Position numbers and translations under genes: made by a program
Notes under the pieces: model-generated
What the model was told of the DNA's origin: nothing
The model's input: only the letters and a program-made list of their open reading frames with translations
Databases searched by the model: none
In this document: positions 17,383-26,100 of the stretch, in pieces
Position numbering within the stretch: position 1 is the first letter of the stretch
How the letters are laid out: every line of letters starts with the position of its first letter
Source of the DNA: RGIG9115 sp045648165
GTDB taxonomy: Bacteria; Bacillota; Clostridia; UBA1381
Direction: 5' to 3'
Length of the DNA: 64,000 nt
NCBI GenBank assembly: GCA_045648165.1
Contig: JAZRNL010000012.1
Coordinates: forward strand, 38,335 to 102,334

Positions 17383-18231
17383 TTATTTAAAAGTCTCGTT
17401 TTTATAAACGTATGGTGTCTTGCCAACTATTTTTTTAAATGTTTGTATAAAGTTCGAACAGTCTTCAAAACCGGAGGCAAAGCAGCTTTCAGTAACTGTT
17501 GCTCCGTTTTTAAGCATAATTTGCGCATGAGCAATCCTTGTTGCTATAATATGGTTGTATATTGTTGATCCTATATGCTTTTTGAATAATCGTGACAGGT
17601 AGGCTACAGAACAATTGCATAACTCTGCGAGTGTATTCAAAGTAATTTTTTGTTCGTAATTCTCTGAAATATAATTTAATGTTTTTATAATCATAATTGG
17701 AAGCTCCGGGTTTAGAGGAGCTTCTTTTTGCTTTTCATAATTTTCTGCACAAAGCAGAATTATTTGAAGTGTAAGAGATAAAAGTTTCATATCGAGTAAT
17801 AACTCTTCGGTTTGTAAAACAGAAATGGTTTCTTTTGCAATTTCGGAGATTCGTTGTTTAATATTTATTCCTGTAGCTATGTAGTTGATACGTGCTTCAG
17901 AGCTATCGGTAATAAAATTTAATGTTTTCTCGTCAAAAGGAAAAGATTCAAAAAAATTAACGGGTATAAAAAAATCAACATAGGAATGAATACCTGATTT
18001 TGTAAAATGTGCAAAATGAGGCTCGTCTGGTCGGAAAAAGAAAACACTGTTTTTTCCGCTGGTTATAATTGTATTTTTAACCACCGCATTAAGCTCATCA
18101 GAAAGCAAAATGCTTATTTTGTATTTATCGTATATTTCTACTGCTGTATCGGTTGCTTCAAAAAATTTTTGTGTGTATGAAACGGTGATGAAGTTATCAT
18201 TTGATGTACAGATGTTTCTTCTTATTTCCAT
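17383..18231 (-). CDS. AraC-family transcription regulator
   Basis: About 282 residues. The N-terminal two thirds form a probable cupin-like sensor domain (FFFRPDEPHFAHFTKSGIHSYVDFF). The C-terminal 100 residues are an AraC DNA-binding domain with two helix-turn-helices: ITLNTLAELCNCSVAYLSRLFKKHIG and ATVTESCFASGFEDCSNFIQTFKKIVGKTPYVY. An ATG at 18237 is also in frame, but GGAG lies eight bases from the ATG at 18231. It is divergent from the glycyl radical enzyme and probably controls it; the ligand is unknown. Several antisense frames in this gene are shadows. Confidence 0.85.
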   Translation of the reverse strand: MEIRRNICTSNDNFITVSYTQKFFEATDTAVEIYDKYKISILLSDELNAVVKNTIITSGKNSVFFFRPDEPHFAHFTKSGIHSYVDFFIPVNFFESFPFDEKTLNFITDSSEARINYIATGINIKQRISEIAKETISVLQTEELLLDMKLLSLTLQIILLCAENYEKQKEAPLNPELPIMIIKTLNYISENYEQKITLNTLAELCNCSVAYLSRLFKKHIGSTIYNHIIATRIAHAQIMLKNGATVTESCFASGFEDCSNFIQTFKKIVGKTPYVYKNETFK

Positions 18232-18309
18232 AACCATTACTCCAATTTACAGTTTAATATTTTTATATTATTTATATTTTAATTTCATAGTATTATATAA
18301 AATATGTTG

Positions 18310-18315
18310 TATAAT
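18310..18315 (+). promoter_or_regulatory. Extended -10 element of the glycyl radical enzyme promoter
   Basis: TATAAT at 18310-18315, about 65 bases upstream of the start codon. No TTGACA-like -35 exists 16-18 bases upstream, which fits a promoter that needs an activator such as the divergent AraC protein. The activator site itself could not be identified. Confidence 0.5.
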
Positions 18316-18379
18316 AAGAGTATAACAGATAATGTTATAAAAATCAATACAAAAATAAAAAAACAATGAGGTGAATTTT

Positions 18380-20506
18380 ATGAATGAATTTAAAAAAAGT
18401 TCGAGAATTGACATGTTAAGAGAATACTATCTTAATAATTCTAAAATGGCTACTGATAAGTCAACTGTTTGCTGGAAGTGCCATCGTTCTCTTTTGCTAT
18501 ATAATGAGGGTTGGCAGAAAAATCCGTATACTACAGATACTGTGAAAATAAGACGCTCAGTTGCTGAAGCATATATGCTTGAAAATACAAAGCCGGTTAT
18601 TATTCCGGGTGAGCTTATAGTGGGTCAGCCTAATTTTGAAGATTTTACAGAAGAGGAACAAGCAAGATATGATAAATGTGCTGAATATACTACAATAATG
18701 CCGATTAAACGCGGAAGATATGACCACCTTGCTCTTGACTACACTCTTTTACTTGAAAAGGGAATAACTGGTATAATTGAGATGTTGGAGCAGAAAATAT
18801 CTAATCTTGATTTATCCGACGGAAGTGTGGTAGAAAAATATGAATTTTATCTTTGCTGCAAAATTGAATTTGAAGGACTTTTGAAATTAGCTGAATCATA
18901 TGCAGAAAAAGCACTGGAGCTTGCGCAAAGTGCTGAAGGAGAACAAAAGGATGAATATATGGAACTTCACAATGTTCTTAAACAAGTACCTGCATATCCT
19001 GCCCGCACTTTCCGTGAGGCGCTTCAAAGCATACATATGTTCACCTGGAGTCTTTATGGAATATACTCCTTCGGAAAGCCTGATGTTTATCTTTATCCAT
19101 ATTATAAAAGAGATATTGAAAATTCCGTTTTAACACCAGATGGTGTACAGGAGCTTGTTGATTGCTTCTTCTTGCAAAGCATTCCCAATATGAGCTCTTG
19201 GGCGGCGGAGGGATTAATGCTCGGAGGTAGAGATGAGGATGGTAATTGTGTTGAAAATGAACTAACATGGCATTTTCTTACTGCTATTGAACATACACAC
19301 CTTCCCGACCCTAATGTAGGTTTCTGTGTAACAGATGAAACCAGTGAGGAGATTTTGAATTATGCAGCAAAGCTTATAACTGACGGTCATTGTCAACCTC
19401 AGATATGGAACAGTGATGAGGTTACACGTTCAATGCTTAAAAATGGTTTTGATGAAAAAGCTGCTAATATGTTTACACTTTCGACTTGTGTTGAAGTTAC
19501 ACCAATTGGATGTTCCGGTATATCGATAACCAGCCCATATATAAACCTGCTTGAGATTTTTCTTGAAGCTTTTGGAAAATGTGATGATAATTCAGACTTT
19601 GAAAAAATATATTCGTTGTTTGAAGAAGAGTTCCAAAAATATTGCAAAAAGGTAATATTACAAGAAAACCTCTGGCAATTGGAACGTGGTAGAAACAGTA
19701 CTGATCCTATGCGAATATCTGTTTTAATTCATGATTGCATCGAAAGAGGTTGTTCGAATGATAGCGGCGGTGCAAGGTATAATCAACTTGAGCCCAATAT
19801 CGAAGGCAAACAAAATGTATCAGAAAGTCTGAATGTTATAAAAAAGCTTATTTTTAATGAAAAAGTAATATCTATTAAAGAAATGAAACAAGCTCTTGAG
19901 GCGAATTTTGAAGGATATGAAGACTTGTTGCTTAGAATAAGAAATAAAATTCCCCATTTTGGTACAGGGGATGATGAGGCTATCGAAATATCAAAAAGAG
20001 TATCTGATACAATTATTGAAACTTTCGATAAGATGACTACCGTGCGTGGTGCAAAGATTATCCCGGGTGCTTTTTCTTACCGTGACCATGTGCGCCTCGG
20101 CTCAGTTACCCCGGCGTCACCTGATGGTAGAAAATCGGGAGCGCCTTTAAATGACGGCAGTTGTCCTGTACAAGGCTACGATAACCTTGGACCTACAGTT
20201 TCTCTTGCTTCAACAGTTTCGTGGGAACCTTCGAGATTTTTGGGTGGAACTTCTGTTAATGTGAAAATCAATAAAGGCATAAGTCCTGAAACGGTGGTTG
20301 CTTTAATTAAAACCTATTTGCAAACCTCCGGTGCACAACTGCAGTTTAATGTGGTAGATGCTCAAACCTTGCTTGAAGCTCAGAAAAATCCTGAACAATA
20401 TAAAGACCTTCTTGTGCGTATCGGCGGATATAGTGATTTCTTCGTTACGATTCCGAAGGAACTGCAGGATGAAGTTATATCCAGAACTCTAAATGAAACT
20501 ATATAA
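18380..20506 (+). CDS. Glycyl radical enzyme of the pyruvate formate-lyase superfamily, substrate unknown
   Basis: A 708-residue protein with both hallmarks of glycyl radical enzymes: a thiyl site in LSTCVEVTPIG (Cys370 with Glu372) and a C-terminal radical loop RIGGYSDFF (Gly683). A single Cys followed by V-E resembles the GCVE motif of dehydratase and CutC-type lyases, not the Cys-Cys pair of pyruvate formate-lyase. It is shorter than most members (780-850). The ATG at 18380 has GAGGTG upstream. It stands alone: no radical SAM activating enzyme lies within the window, though one is required. The divergent AraC regulator suggests induction by a small metabolite. The reaction cannot be assigned. 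Confidence 0.85.
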   Translation: MNEFKKSSRIDMLREYYLNNSKMATDKSTVCWKCHRSLLLYNEGWQKNPYTTDTVKIRRSVAEAYMLENTKPVIIPGELIVGQPNFEDFTEEEQARYDKCAEYTTIMPIKRGRYDHLALDYTLLLEKGITGIIEMLEQKISNLDLSDGSVVEKYEFYLCCKIEFEGLLKLAESYAEKALELAQSAEGEQKDEYMELHNVLKQVPAYPARTFREALQSIHMFTWSLYGIYSFGKPDVYLYPYYKRDIENSVLTPDGVQELVDCFFLQSIPNMSSWAAEGLMLGGRDEDGNCVENELTWHFLTAIEHTHLPDPNVGFCVTDETSEEILNYAAKLITDGHCQPQIWNSDEVTRSMLKNGFDEKAANMFTLSTCVEVTPIGCSGISITSPYINLLEIFLEAFGKCDDNSDFEKIYSLFEEEFQKYCKKVILQENLWQLERGRNSTDPMRISVLIHDCIERGCSNDSGGARYNQLEPNIEGKQNVSESLNVIKKLIFNEKVISIKEMKQALEANFEGYEDLLLRIRNKIPHFGTGDDEAIEISKRVSDTIIETFDKMTTVRGAKIIPGAFSYRDHVRLGSVTPASPDGRKSGAPLNDGSCPVQGYDNLGPTVSLASTVSWEPSRFLGGTSVNVKINKGISPETVVALIKTYLQTSGAQLQFNVVDAQTLLEAQKNPEQYKDLLVRIGGYSDFFVTIPKELQDEVISRTLNETI

Positions 20507-20524
20507 TTTTGATATCCATTTTTT

Positions 20525-20566
20525 TGACGGCAGACATCATATAATGTCTGCCGTCATATTTTTTTT
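20525..20566 (+). terminator. Intrinsic terminator after the glycyl radical enzyme
   Basis: A perfect 13-base-pair stem (TGACGGCAGACAT at 20525-20537 with its complement at 20544-20556), a 6-base loop and a long T run. Confidence 0.95.
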
Positions 20567-20572
20567 GCTGGT

Positions 20573-20592
20573 ATTTAGAAAAAAATCTAAAT
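20573..20592. promoter_or_regulatory. Upstream operator of the sdpR-like gene
   Basis: An inverted repeat ATTTAGA-N6-TCTAAAT ending six bases before the -35. The same half-sites and spacing recur at 20629-20648, just after the -10, so both are likely sites for the ArsR-type repressor encoded downstream. Confidence 0.65.
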
Positions 20593-20597
20593 AGATA

Positions 20598-20626
20598 TTG
20601 ACTTTTGTTTTGGGGTGTGTTATAAT
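20598..20626 (+). promoter_or_regulatory. Promoter of the sdpR-sdpI-like operon
   Basis: TTGACT at 20598-20603, a 17-base spacer, and TATAAT at 20621-20626. It is bracketed by two identical-type operators. Confidence 0.85.
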
Positions 20627-20628
20627 CT

Positions 20629-20648
20629 ATTTAGAAATATTTCTAAAT
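20629..20648. promoter_or_regulatory. Downstream operator of the sdpR-like gene
   Basis: A perfect 20-base palindrome with the plan ATTTAGA-N6-TCTAAAT, covering the expected transcription start. Binding here would block the promoter. Its centre is 56 bases from the centre of the upstream copy. Confidence 0.75.
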
Positions 20649-20669
20649 ACTTAGAAGGGAGTGGTATAA

Positions 20670-20936
20670 ATGGGAATGAATGAAACATTAAAGGCTATAT
20701 CTGACCCTGTGAGACGCGATGTATTATCTATTCTAAAGGACGGGAAAAAAACTGCAGGAGAAATAAGCGATCATTTTAATCTTACGGGTGCAACGGTTTC
20801 ATATCATTTGGCAAAGCTTAAAAAAGCTGACCTTATAACCGAAGAAAAATATAAAAACTTTATCTATTACGAGCTTAATACTTCTGTTTTTGAAGATGTA
20901 TTAAGCTGGATTTATAAATTGGGAGGGAGCAAGTAA
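20670..20936 (+). CDS. ArsR-family repressor, SdpR-like
   Basis: An 88-residue winged-helix repressor: MNETLKAISDPVRRDVLSILKDGKKTAGEISDHFNLTGATVSYHLAKLKKADLI is the standard ArsR/SdpR helix-turn-helix region. It lacks the CxC metal sites of arsenic or cadmium sensors, as SdpR does. The next gene encodes an SdpI-like membrane protein and overlaps its stop by one base (TAATG), matching the sdpRI pair of B. subtilis, where SdpR represses its own operon and SdpI provides immunity to the SDP killing peptide and sequesters SdpR. Two operators flank the promoter. No toxin gene like sdpC is visible nearby. Confidence 0.85.
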   Translation: MGMNETLKAISDPVRRDVLSILKDGKKTAGEISDHFNLTGATVSYHLAKLKKADLITEEKYKNFIYYELNTSVFEDVLSWIYKLGGSK

Positions 20937-21547
20937 TGAAATTTTTTAAATGTAAAATATTTTTAATTACAAGCATTGTATGTTTGTTACCAATATTGCT
21001 GGGTTTGTCGCTTTGGAACAAGCTTCCGGATGTAATGGCAATTCATTTTAATTTGTATGGTGAGGCGGATAAATTCGCATCTAAGACTTTCGTTGTTTTT
21101 GGATTACCGGTATTAATGGTGGTTTTGCAGGGGTTTTCTTGTTTTGTAAACGACTTTAATTCACATAAACACGGCGAAAGAAAAAAGTTTGAAAATGTAA
21201 CCAAGTGGATAATCCCTTGCCTGACGGTGGTGCTTCAGGCAGCAATTCTTGTTTACGGACTTGGTTGGAATTTGGATATGAGCAAAATTGTTGCTTTTGT
21301 TGTGGGCGTTATTTTCCTTGCAATAGGGAACTATATGCCGAAGTTTAATTATATTAAGAATTATGATTTAGAAACAGAAAAAGCACGTAAAATAAATAGG
21401 TTTATTGGCTATGAAACAGTTATAATGGGGTTGTTATTCCTTGTAAGTATTTTCCTGCCTTCTGTTTTCACTGTTGTTTGTATTTTTTTATTAATACCAT
21501 ATGCTGTTATATCAGTTGTTTACGGAATAATTATTGGTAGGCGATAG
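20936..21547 (+). CDS. SdpI-like membrane protein (DUF1648/SdpI family)
   Basis: A 203-residue membrane protein. The N-terminal part has the DUF1648 signature LWNKLPDVMAIHFNLYGEADKFASK (LP..I..H.N..G..D....K), followed by six predicted helices including LTVVLQAAILVYGLGW, IVAFVVGVIFLAIGNYMPK and the C-terminal pair around GLLFLVSIFLP and LLIPYAVISVVYGII. The GNYMPK motif is typical of SdpI. It is translationally coupled to the repressor. By analogy it may be an immunity protein or a signalling partner of the repressor, but without a toxin gene its role is open. Confidence 0.8.
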   Translation: MKFFKCKIFLITSIVCLLPILLGLSLWNKLPDVMAIHFNLYGEADKFASKTFVVFGLPVLMVVLQGFSCFVNDFNSHKHGERKKFENVTKWIIPCLTVVLQAAILVYGLGWNLDMSKIVAFVVGVIFLAIGNYMPKFNYIKNYDLETEKARKINRFIGYETVIMGLLFLVSIFLPSVFTVVCIFLLIPYAVISVVYGIIIGRR

Positions 21548-21572
21548 ATAGCTTTAAAACATAAGTTTAGAA

Positions 21573-21656
21573 TGAATAGATATAGGTAATTTATGTTGCA
21601 ATGAACGCTACCTATTATGCTTTATAGGATGCGTTCATTATAACATAAATTTCCTA
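21573..21656 (+). repeat. Hairpin-forming dispersed repeat, copy A
   Basis: An imperfect 26-base inverted repeat (21583-21608 with 21631-21656) surrounds a loop with a small internal CCTAT/ATAGG stem. A second copy starts 85 bases later, and a diverged reverse-orientation copy lies at 40501-40584. It sits in the 344-base gap (21548-21891) between the sdpI-like gene and the lipoprotein gene. It resembles a small non-autonomous repeat (MITE or REP type). Confidence 0.75.
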
Positions 21657-21663
21657 TTACAAT

Positions 21664-21731
21664 ATATAAGGTAATTTATGTTGCAATGAACGTTACCTAT
21701 TGTGCTTTATAGGATGCGTTCATTATAAAAC
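21664..21731 (+). repeat. Hairpin-forming dispersed repeat, copy B
   Basis: Nearly identical to copy A from the shared GGTAATTTATGTTGCAATG onward through the loop and the right arm (GGATGCGTTCATTATA), then diverges after 21729, so its outer right arm is lost. Only four or five substitutions separate the shared part from copy A, which indicates recent tandem duplication. Confidence 0.75.
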
Positions 21732-21825
21732 GAACATATTTATGTGTTCGTTTTTGTTTTGTTGAAAAAGTCGATGTTGGCAGAAAAATGTTGAGTTAAG
21801 GTTTGTTAAAGATTAAAAAAAACTC

Positions 21826-21854
21826 TTGCAAAAGGTTGAATTTTGATGTATACT
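21826..21854 (+). promoter_or_regulatory. Promoter of the DUF4430 lipoprotein gene
   Basis: TTGCAA at 21826-21831, a 17-base spacer and TATACT at 21849-21854, about 38 bases before the start codon. Confidence 0.6.
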
Positions 21855-21891
21855 GTAGAGAGTATTATAGCTTGTTTTGGAGGGATTATAA

Positions 21892-22311
21892 ATGAAAAAA
21901 ACTGTCATATTTGCTTTGTTAGCTGTAATGTTTTGTACAATTATTTCTTCTTGTGGCAAAAATGTCTCAGAAAAGGGAATTTGGGAACAGGCTACGTATA
22001 CTGATAATACAGAGATTGGAAATGGATCTAAAACTTTGTTTCTTGATGTAACTGCAGAAGATAAAACGGTGGAAATCACAGTTTATTCTGATAAAGAAAC
22101 CATAGGTGATGCACTTACCGAATATGGTCTTATCTCCGGTGAAGAGGGGCCTTATGGTCTGTACGTAAAAACTGTTAATGGTATGCTTGCAGATTATGAT
22201 ATAAACAAAACCTATTGGTCATTCTCAAAAGATGGTGAAGTAATGATGCAAGGCGTTGACACAACTGAGTTCCGAGACGGAGCTCATTATGAATTCGTTT
22301 GCACAAAATAA
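21892..22311 (+). CDS. Lipoprotein with a DUF4430-type domain
   Basis: A 139-residue exported lipoprotein. The signal peptide VIFALLAVMFCTIISSCGK ends in the lipobox ISSC, so Cys21 should be lipid-modified. The mature part (TVEITVYSDKETIGDALTEYGLISGE...YWSFSKDGEVMMQGVDTTEFRDGAHYEFV) matches the DUF4430 pattern, related to the C-terminal domain of cobalamin carriers such as transcobalamin. In bacteria such domains occur in surface proteins, sometimes near cobalamin or energy-coupling transporters. None is nearby here, so the ligand is unknown. Confidence 0.75.
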   Translation: MKKTVIFALLAVMFCTIISSCGKNVSEKGIWEQATYTDNTEIGNGSKTLFLDVTAEDKTVEITVYSDKETIGDALTEYGLISGEEGPYGLYVKTVNGMLADYDINKTYWSFSKDGEVMMQGVDTTEFRDGAHYEFVCTK

Positions 22312-22340
22312 ATGTAAATTTTAATAAATAGATGCGTATT

Positions 22341-23071
22341 ATGAAAGTATCAGAAAAATTGTTTATGGATAAAATAGAGCTCATAAAAGAGGGGGCAATA
22401 ACCATTGTAGCATTTGGTGACTGCCTAACTCATGGTGCTGTGGGGCCTGATGAGATTAATTTTGAAACTGTTTATTAGAACAGACTTCGGAACAGATTGA
22501 TAAATGTGAGAAATTTTATTCCAATAAATGTAATAAACTCAGGTATAGGAGGAGCCACATCACAAAGTTCAATTAAAGACTTGACACGCAGGTGCTAAAT
22601 CATTTGCCTGACCTAATTATTGTTTGTTTCGGTCTTAATTATATCAATATTCCTTTAGAAGATTTTGTTTCATCCCTGAATATTATTTTTGAGGAATGTG
22701 TTAAAAGCGGGGCGGAGGTCATATATATGACTCCGAATATGCTCAATACATATGTTTGTGATGATGTAGAACCTCAATTTGCCGAATATGCGTCGAAAAC
22801 TGCAGAGTATCAGAACGGTGGGAAAACGGACTTGTATATGGAATCTGCAAAAACTGCAGCAAAGGCTCACGGTGTTCGTGTGTGCGATTGCTATGCGTAT
22901 TGGAAAAAGCTTAGTGAAACCTAGGATGCCACATTGCTCCTTGCAAACCGTATAAATCACCCTAAGGCAGAAATGCACGAGGTGTTTGCAGAGATGCTAT
23001 TTGATATTATTATGGAAGATGCACCCACAGCTGTTTTTTCAGGAACCGGTGACACTATGTATAAAGAATAG
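22341..23071 (+). pseudogene. Decayed SGNH/GDSL-family hydrolase
   Basis: Conceptual joining gives an SGNH hydrolase: FGDCLTHGAVGPDEINFETVY, then INSGIGGATSQSS, LPDLIIVCFGLNY, and a C-terminal region ending NRINHPKAEMHEVFAEML. There are at least three lesions: an in-frame TAG at 22476-22478 (where a Trp is likely), a frameshift near 22580-22592, and an in-frame TAG at 22922-22924. The catalytic block-I motif GDSL reads GDCL, so the nucleophile Ser is Cys. The tail LANRINHP and the stop at 23069-23071 are still recognisable. The gene is not functional as a full enzyme. Confidence 0.85.
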
Positions 23072-23112
23072 TATTTATATGCTTATTTAATTTTAACAAG
23101 AGGTGAAAGAGT

Positions 23113-26100
23113 GTGGATAACTTTTTTATGGGTATAGATGTTGGCTCTACCACGGTAAAAGCTATTATAAGAGACGAGCTCAACAACATAATTTTTTCAG
23201 AATACCGACGGCACTTTTCAGATATACTTTCAACTGTTCGGGAACTGTTTATAAGTGCAGAACAGGTAATTCGATCGAATCCTGTGTCTGTGGCGGTTAC
23301 GGGTTCCGGCGGACTTCTCATTTCAGAACTTTTGTCAATGCCTTTTGTTCAGGAGGTTATAGCAACAAAAACTGCGGTTTCGCGGCTATATCCTCATATA
23401 GATGTTGTAATAGAGCTTGGTGGCGAAGATGCTAAAATACTCTACCTTTCAAACGGCTTGGAACAGAGAATGAATGGGACCTGTGCCGGTGGTACAGGTT
23501 CTTTTATCGACCAGATGGCAATACTTCTCAAAACTGATGCATCAGGACTTAATGATCTTGCCTCGGAGCATAAGGTTATATACCCAATAGCGGCAAGATG
23601 CGGCGTTTTTGCGAAATCTGACATTCAGCCACTTCTTAATGAAGGTGCAACTAAGGAAGATGTTGCGGCGTCTGTGCTACAGGCGGTTGTAACCCAGACC
23701 ATAAGCGGTCTTGCACAAGGTCGTCCCATAAAAGGAAATATTTTGTTCCTTGGTGGACCACTGCATTATTTGCCGCAATTGAGGCTGCGGTTTCAGGAAA
23801 CTCTGAAAGAAAATATAACAAGCTTTGAAACACCCGAAAACGGACAGGTTTTTGTAGCTCTTGGTGCATCCTTTATGACGGGTAGTGAGCAGTATACAAT
23901 TTCTGAAATTCTTTCAAAGCTTTCAACTTCAAAAGAAGCAAAGCATCAGATAACTCGTATGCCGGCACTCTTCAAATCAGATGGCGAGTATGATCGGTTT
24001 AAGGAAAGGCATAGCAGTTGCTGTGCGAAACGATTTGACATATCCGAAGCGGAGGGTGAACTTTTTCTCGGTCTTGACATAGGCTCGACCACTTTGAAGG
24101 CAATCCTATGTGATAGTGAGGGAAGGATTTGTTATAGTTATTATAACAAAAACGATGGAAGTCCTCTGGAGCGTGCGATAGAAATACTTAAAGTTATATA
24201 TTCAAAGCTTCCTGAAAAAGCTTTTATTGCCAATGCTGCCGCAACCGGTTATGGTGAGCAGCTCTGTAAAACTGCGTTCAATATTCCGGAGGGCGAGATA
24301 GAAACAATCGCCCACTATAAAGCTGCCCGTTTTTTTGTACCTGATGTTGACTTTATCATAGATATCGGCGGCCAGGATATGAAGTGTATGAAGCTTAAAA
24401 ACGGTGTAATTGAGAGCATAATGCTAAATGAAGCCTGTTCTTCAGGCTGTGGCTCTTTTATACATACCTTTGCAGAATCGTTAGGTCTTACAGCTCCTGA
24501 TTTTGCAAAAGAAGCAATTAAAGCTGAGAACCCTGTTGATCTTGGTACCAGATGTACAGTGTTTATGAATTCAAGGGTTAAACAGGCACAAAAGGAAGGT
24601 GCAGGCGTCGGTGATATCAGCGCAGGGCTTTCCTATTCTGTTGTAAGAAATGCTCTTTACAAGGTTATAAAACTAAGAGACACATCTCTTCTTGGCAGAA
24701 ACATTGTTGTTCAGGGAGGTACATTCTATAATGATGCAGTCCTCAGGTGCTTTGAACTTGTATCAAAGCGTGAGGTTATACGTCCTGATATAGCAGGAAT
24801 GATGGGAGCTTTCGGAGCTGCTATTATAGCGAGGGATAAATATAACGGTGTACCCTGTAAAATTGTAACGAAAGAAGAGCTTGAAAAATTTACATTTGAA
24901 AATAAGCTCACACGTTGCAACGGATGTCAGAATAAGTGCAGACTTACCATAACGCGCTTTGAAGACGGCAGAAACTTCGTTTCCGGCAATCGATGCGAAA
25001 AGGGTGCAGGTAAGTCAACTGCCGGAAATAAGCTTCCCAATATGTATGAGTATAAATATAACCGTCTCTTTAACTATCAGCCTATACCGGTTGATAGCGC
25101 ACGGAGAGGTGTAATTGGTGTGCCCAGAGTTCTCAATATGTATGAAAACTATCCTTTGTGGTTTACATTCCTCACAGAGCTTGGTTTTTCGGTTCAGCTA
25201 TCGGACCGAAGCACTCACAGTATATACGAAAAGGGAATAGACTCAATCCCCAGTGAAAGCGCCTGCTATCCCGCAAAACTTGTGCATGGCCATATCCGTG
25301 ACCTTCTGGATAAAGAAATAATGACGGTTTTCTATCCTTGCGTCACATATGAAATAAAGGAGTATGAAAAGGCAGGTAATCATTTTAACTGCCCGATGGT
25401 TGTGTCCTATCCTCAGGTTATATATAACAATATTGATGACCTGAAGAGAGATGGAATGAAGTTTTTATTCCCATTTGTAAATCTTAACCACAGAGAATCC
25501 TTTGAGAAACAGATGTACAAGGAGTTTTCGCAGTTCGGGATAACACAAGATGAAATTCATATAGCCTCGGAAAAGGGATTTGCTGAGCTTTTGAAATTTA
25601 AAGCTGATATCAGGAAAAAGAGCGAAGAAATCATTGAATATATTAACAAAGAGAAAATTCATGGTATAGTTCTTGCGGGAAGACCATATCACGTAGACCC
25701 TGAGATAAATCATGGAATACCGGAAATTATAACAAATCAGGGATTTGCAGTCCTTTGTGAGGATGGTGTGGCGCATCTTGGCAATCTGGAACGCGATATA
25801 CGTGTGGTTGACCAATGGGCATATCATACAAGACTTTATGAGGCGGCGGCATATGTGACATGCAATCCCCGTCTTGAGCTTATTCAGCTTAACTCATTCG
25901 GCTGTGGAATTGATGCGGTAACAACAGATCAAGTTCTTGAAATACTTGAAGCAAAGCAGAAAATATATACGGCTCTTAAAATAGATGAAATTTCAAATCT
26001 TGGAACTGCAAAAATCCGTGTTCGTTCTTTGAAAGCCGCAATCGAGGAACGTGAAGGGATTGTTTTCGATAAAGACAATGATAAATCTTATACCATCCAA

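Noticed and set aside
18380..20506. Pyruvate formate-lyase assignment for the glycyl radical enzyme
   Set aside because: The active site has one cysteine followed by V-E rather than the adjacent Cys-Cys pair, and no pflA gene is next to it.
20936..21547. A complete SDP toxin-immunity locus
   Set aside because: Only the repressor and SdpI-like proteins are encoded; no sdpA, sdpB or sdpC homologue occurs nearby.
21573..21731. CRISPR array
   Set aside because: Only two units exist, each is itself a long hairpin, the period is 85 bases with no unique spacers, and no cas genes are present.
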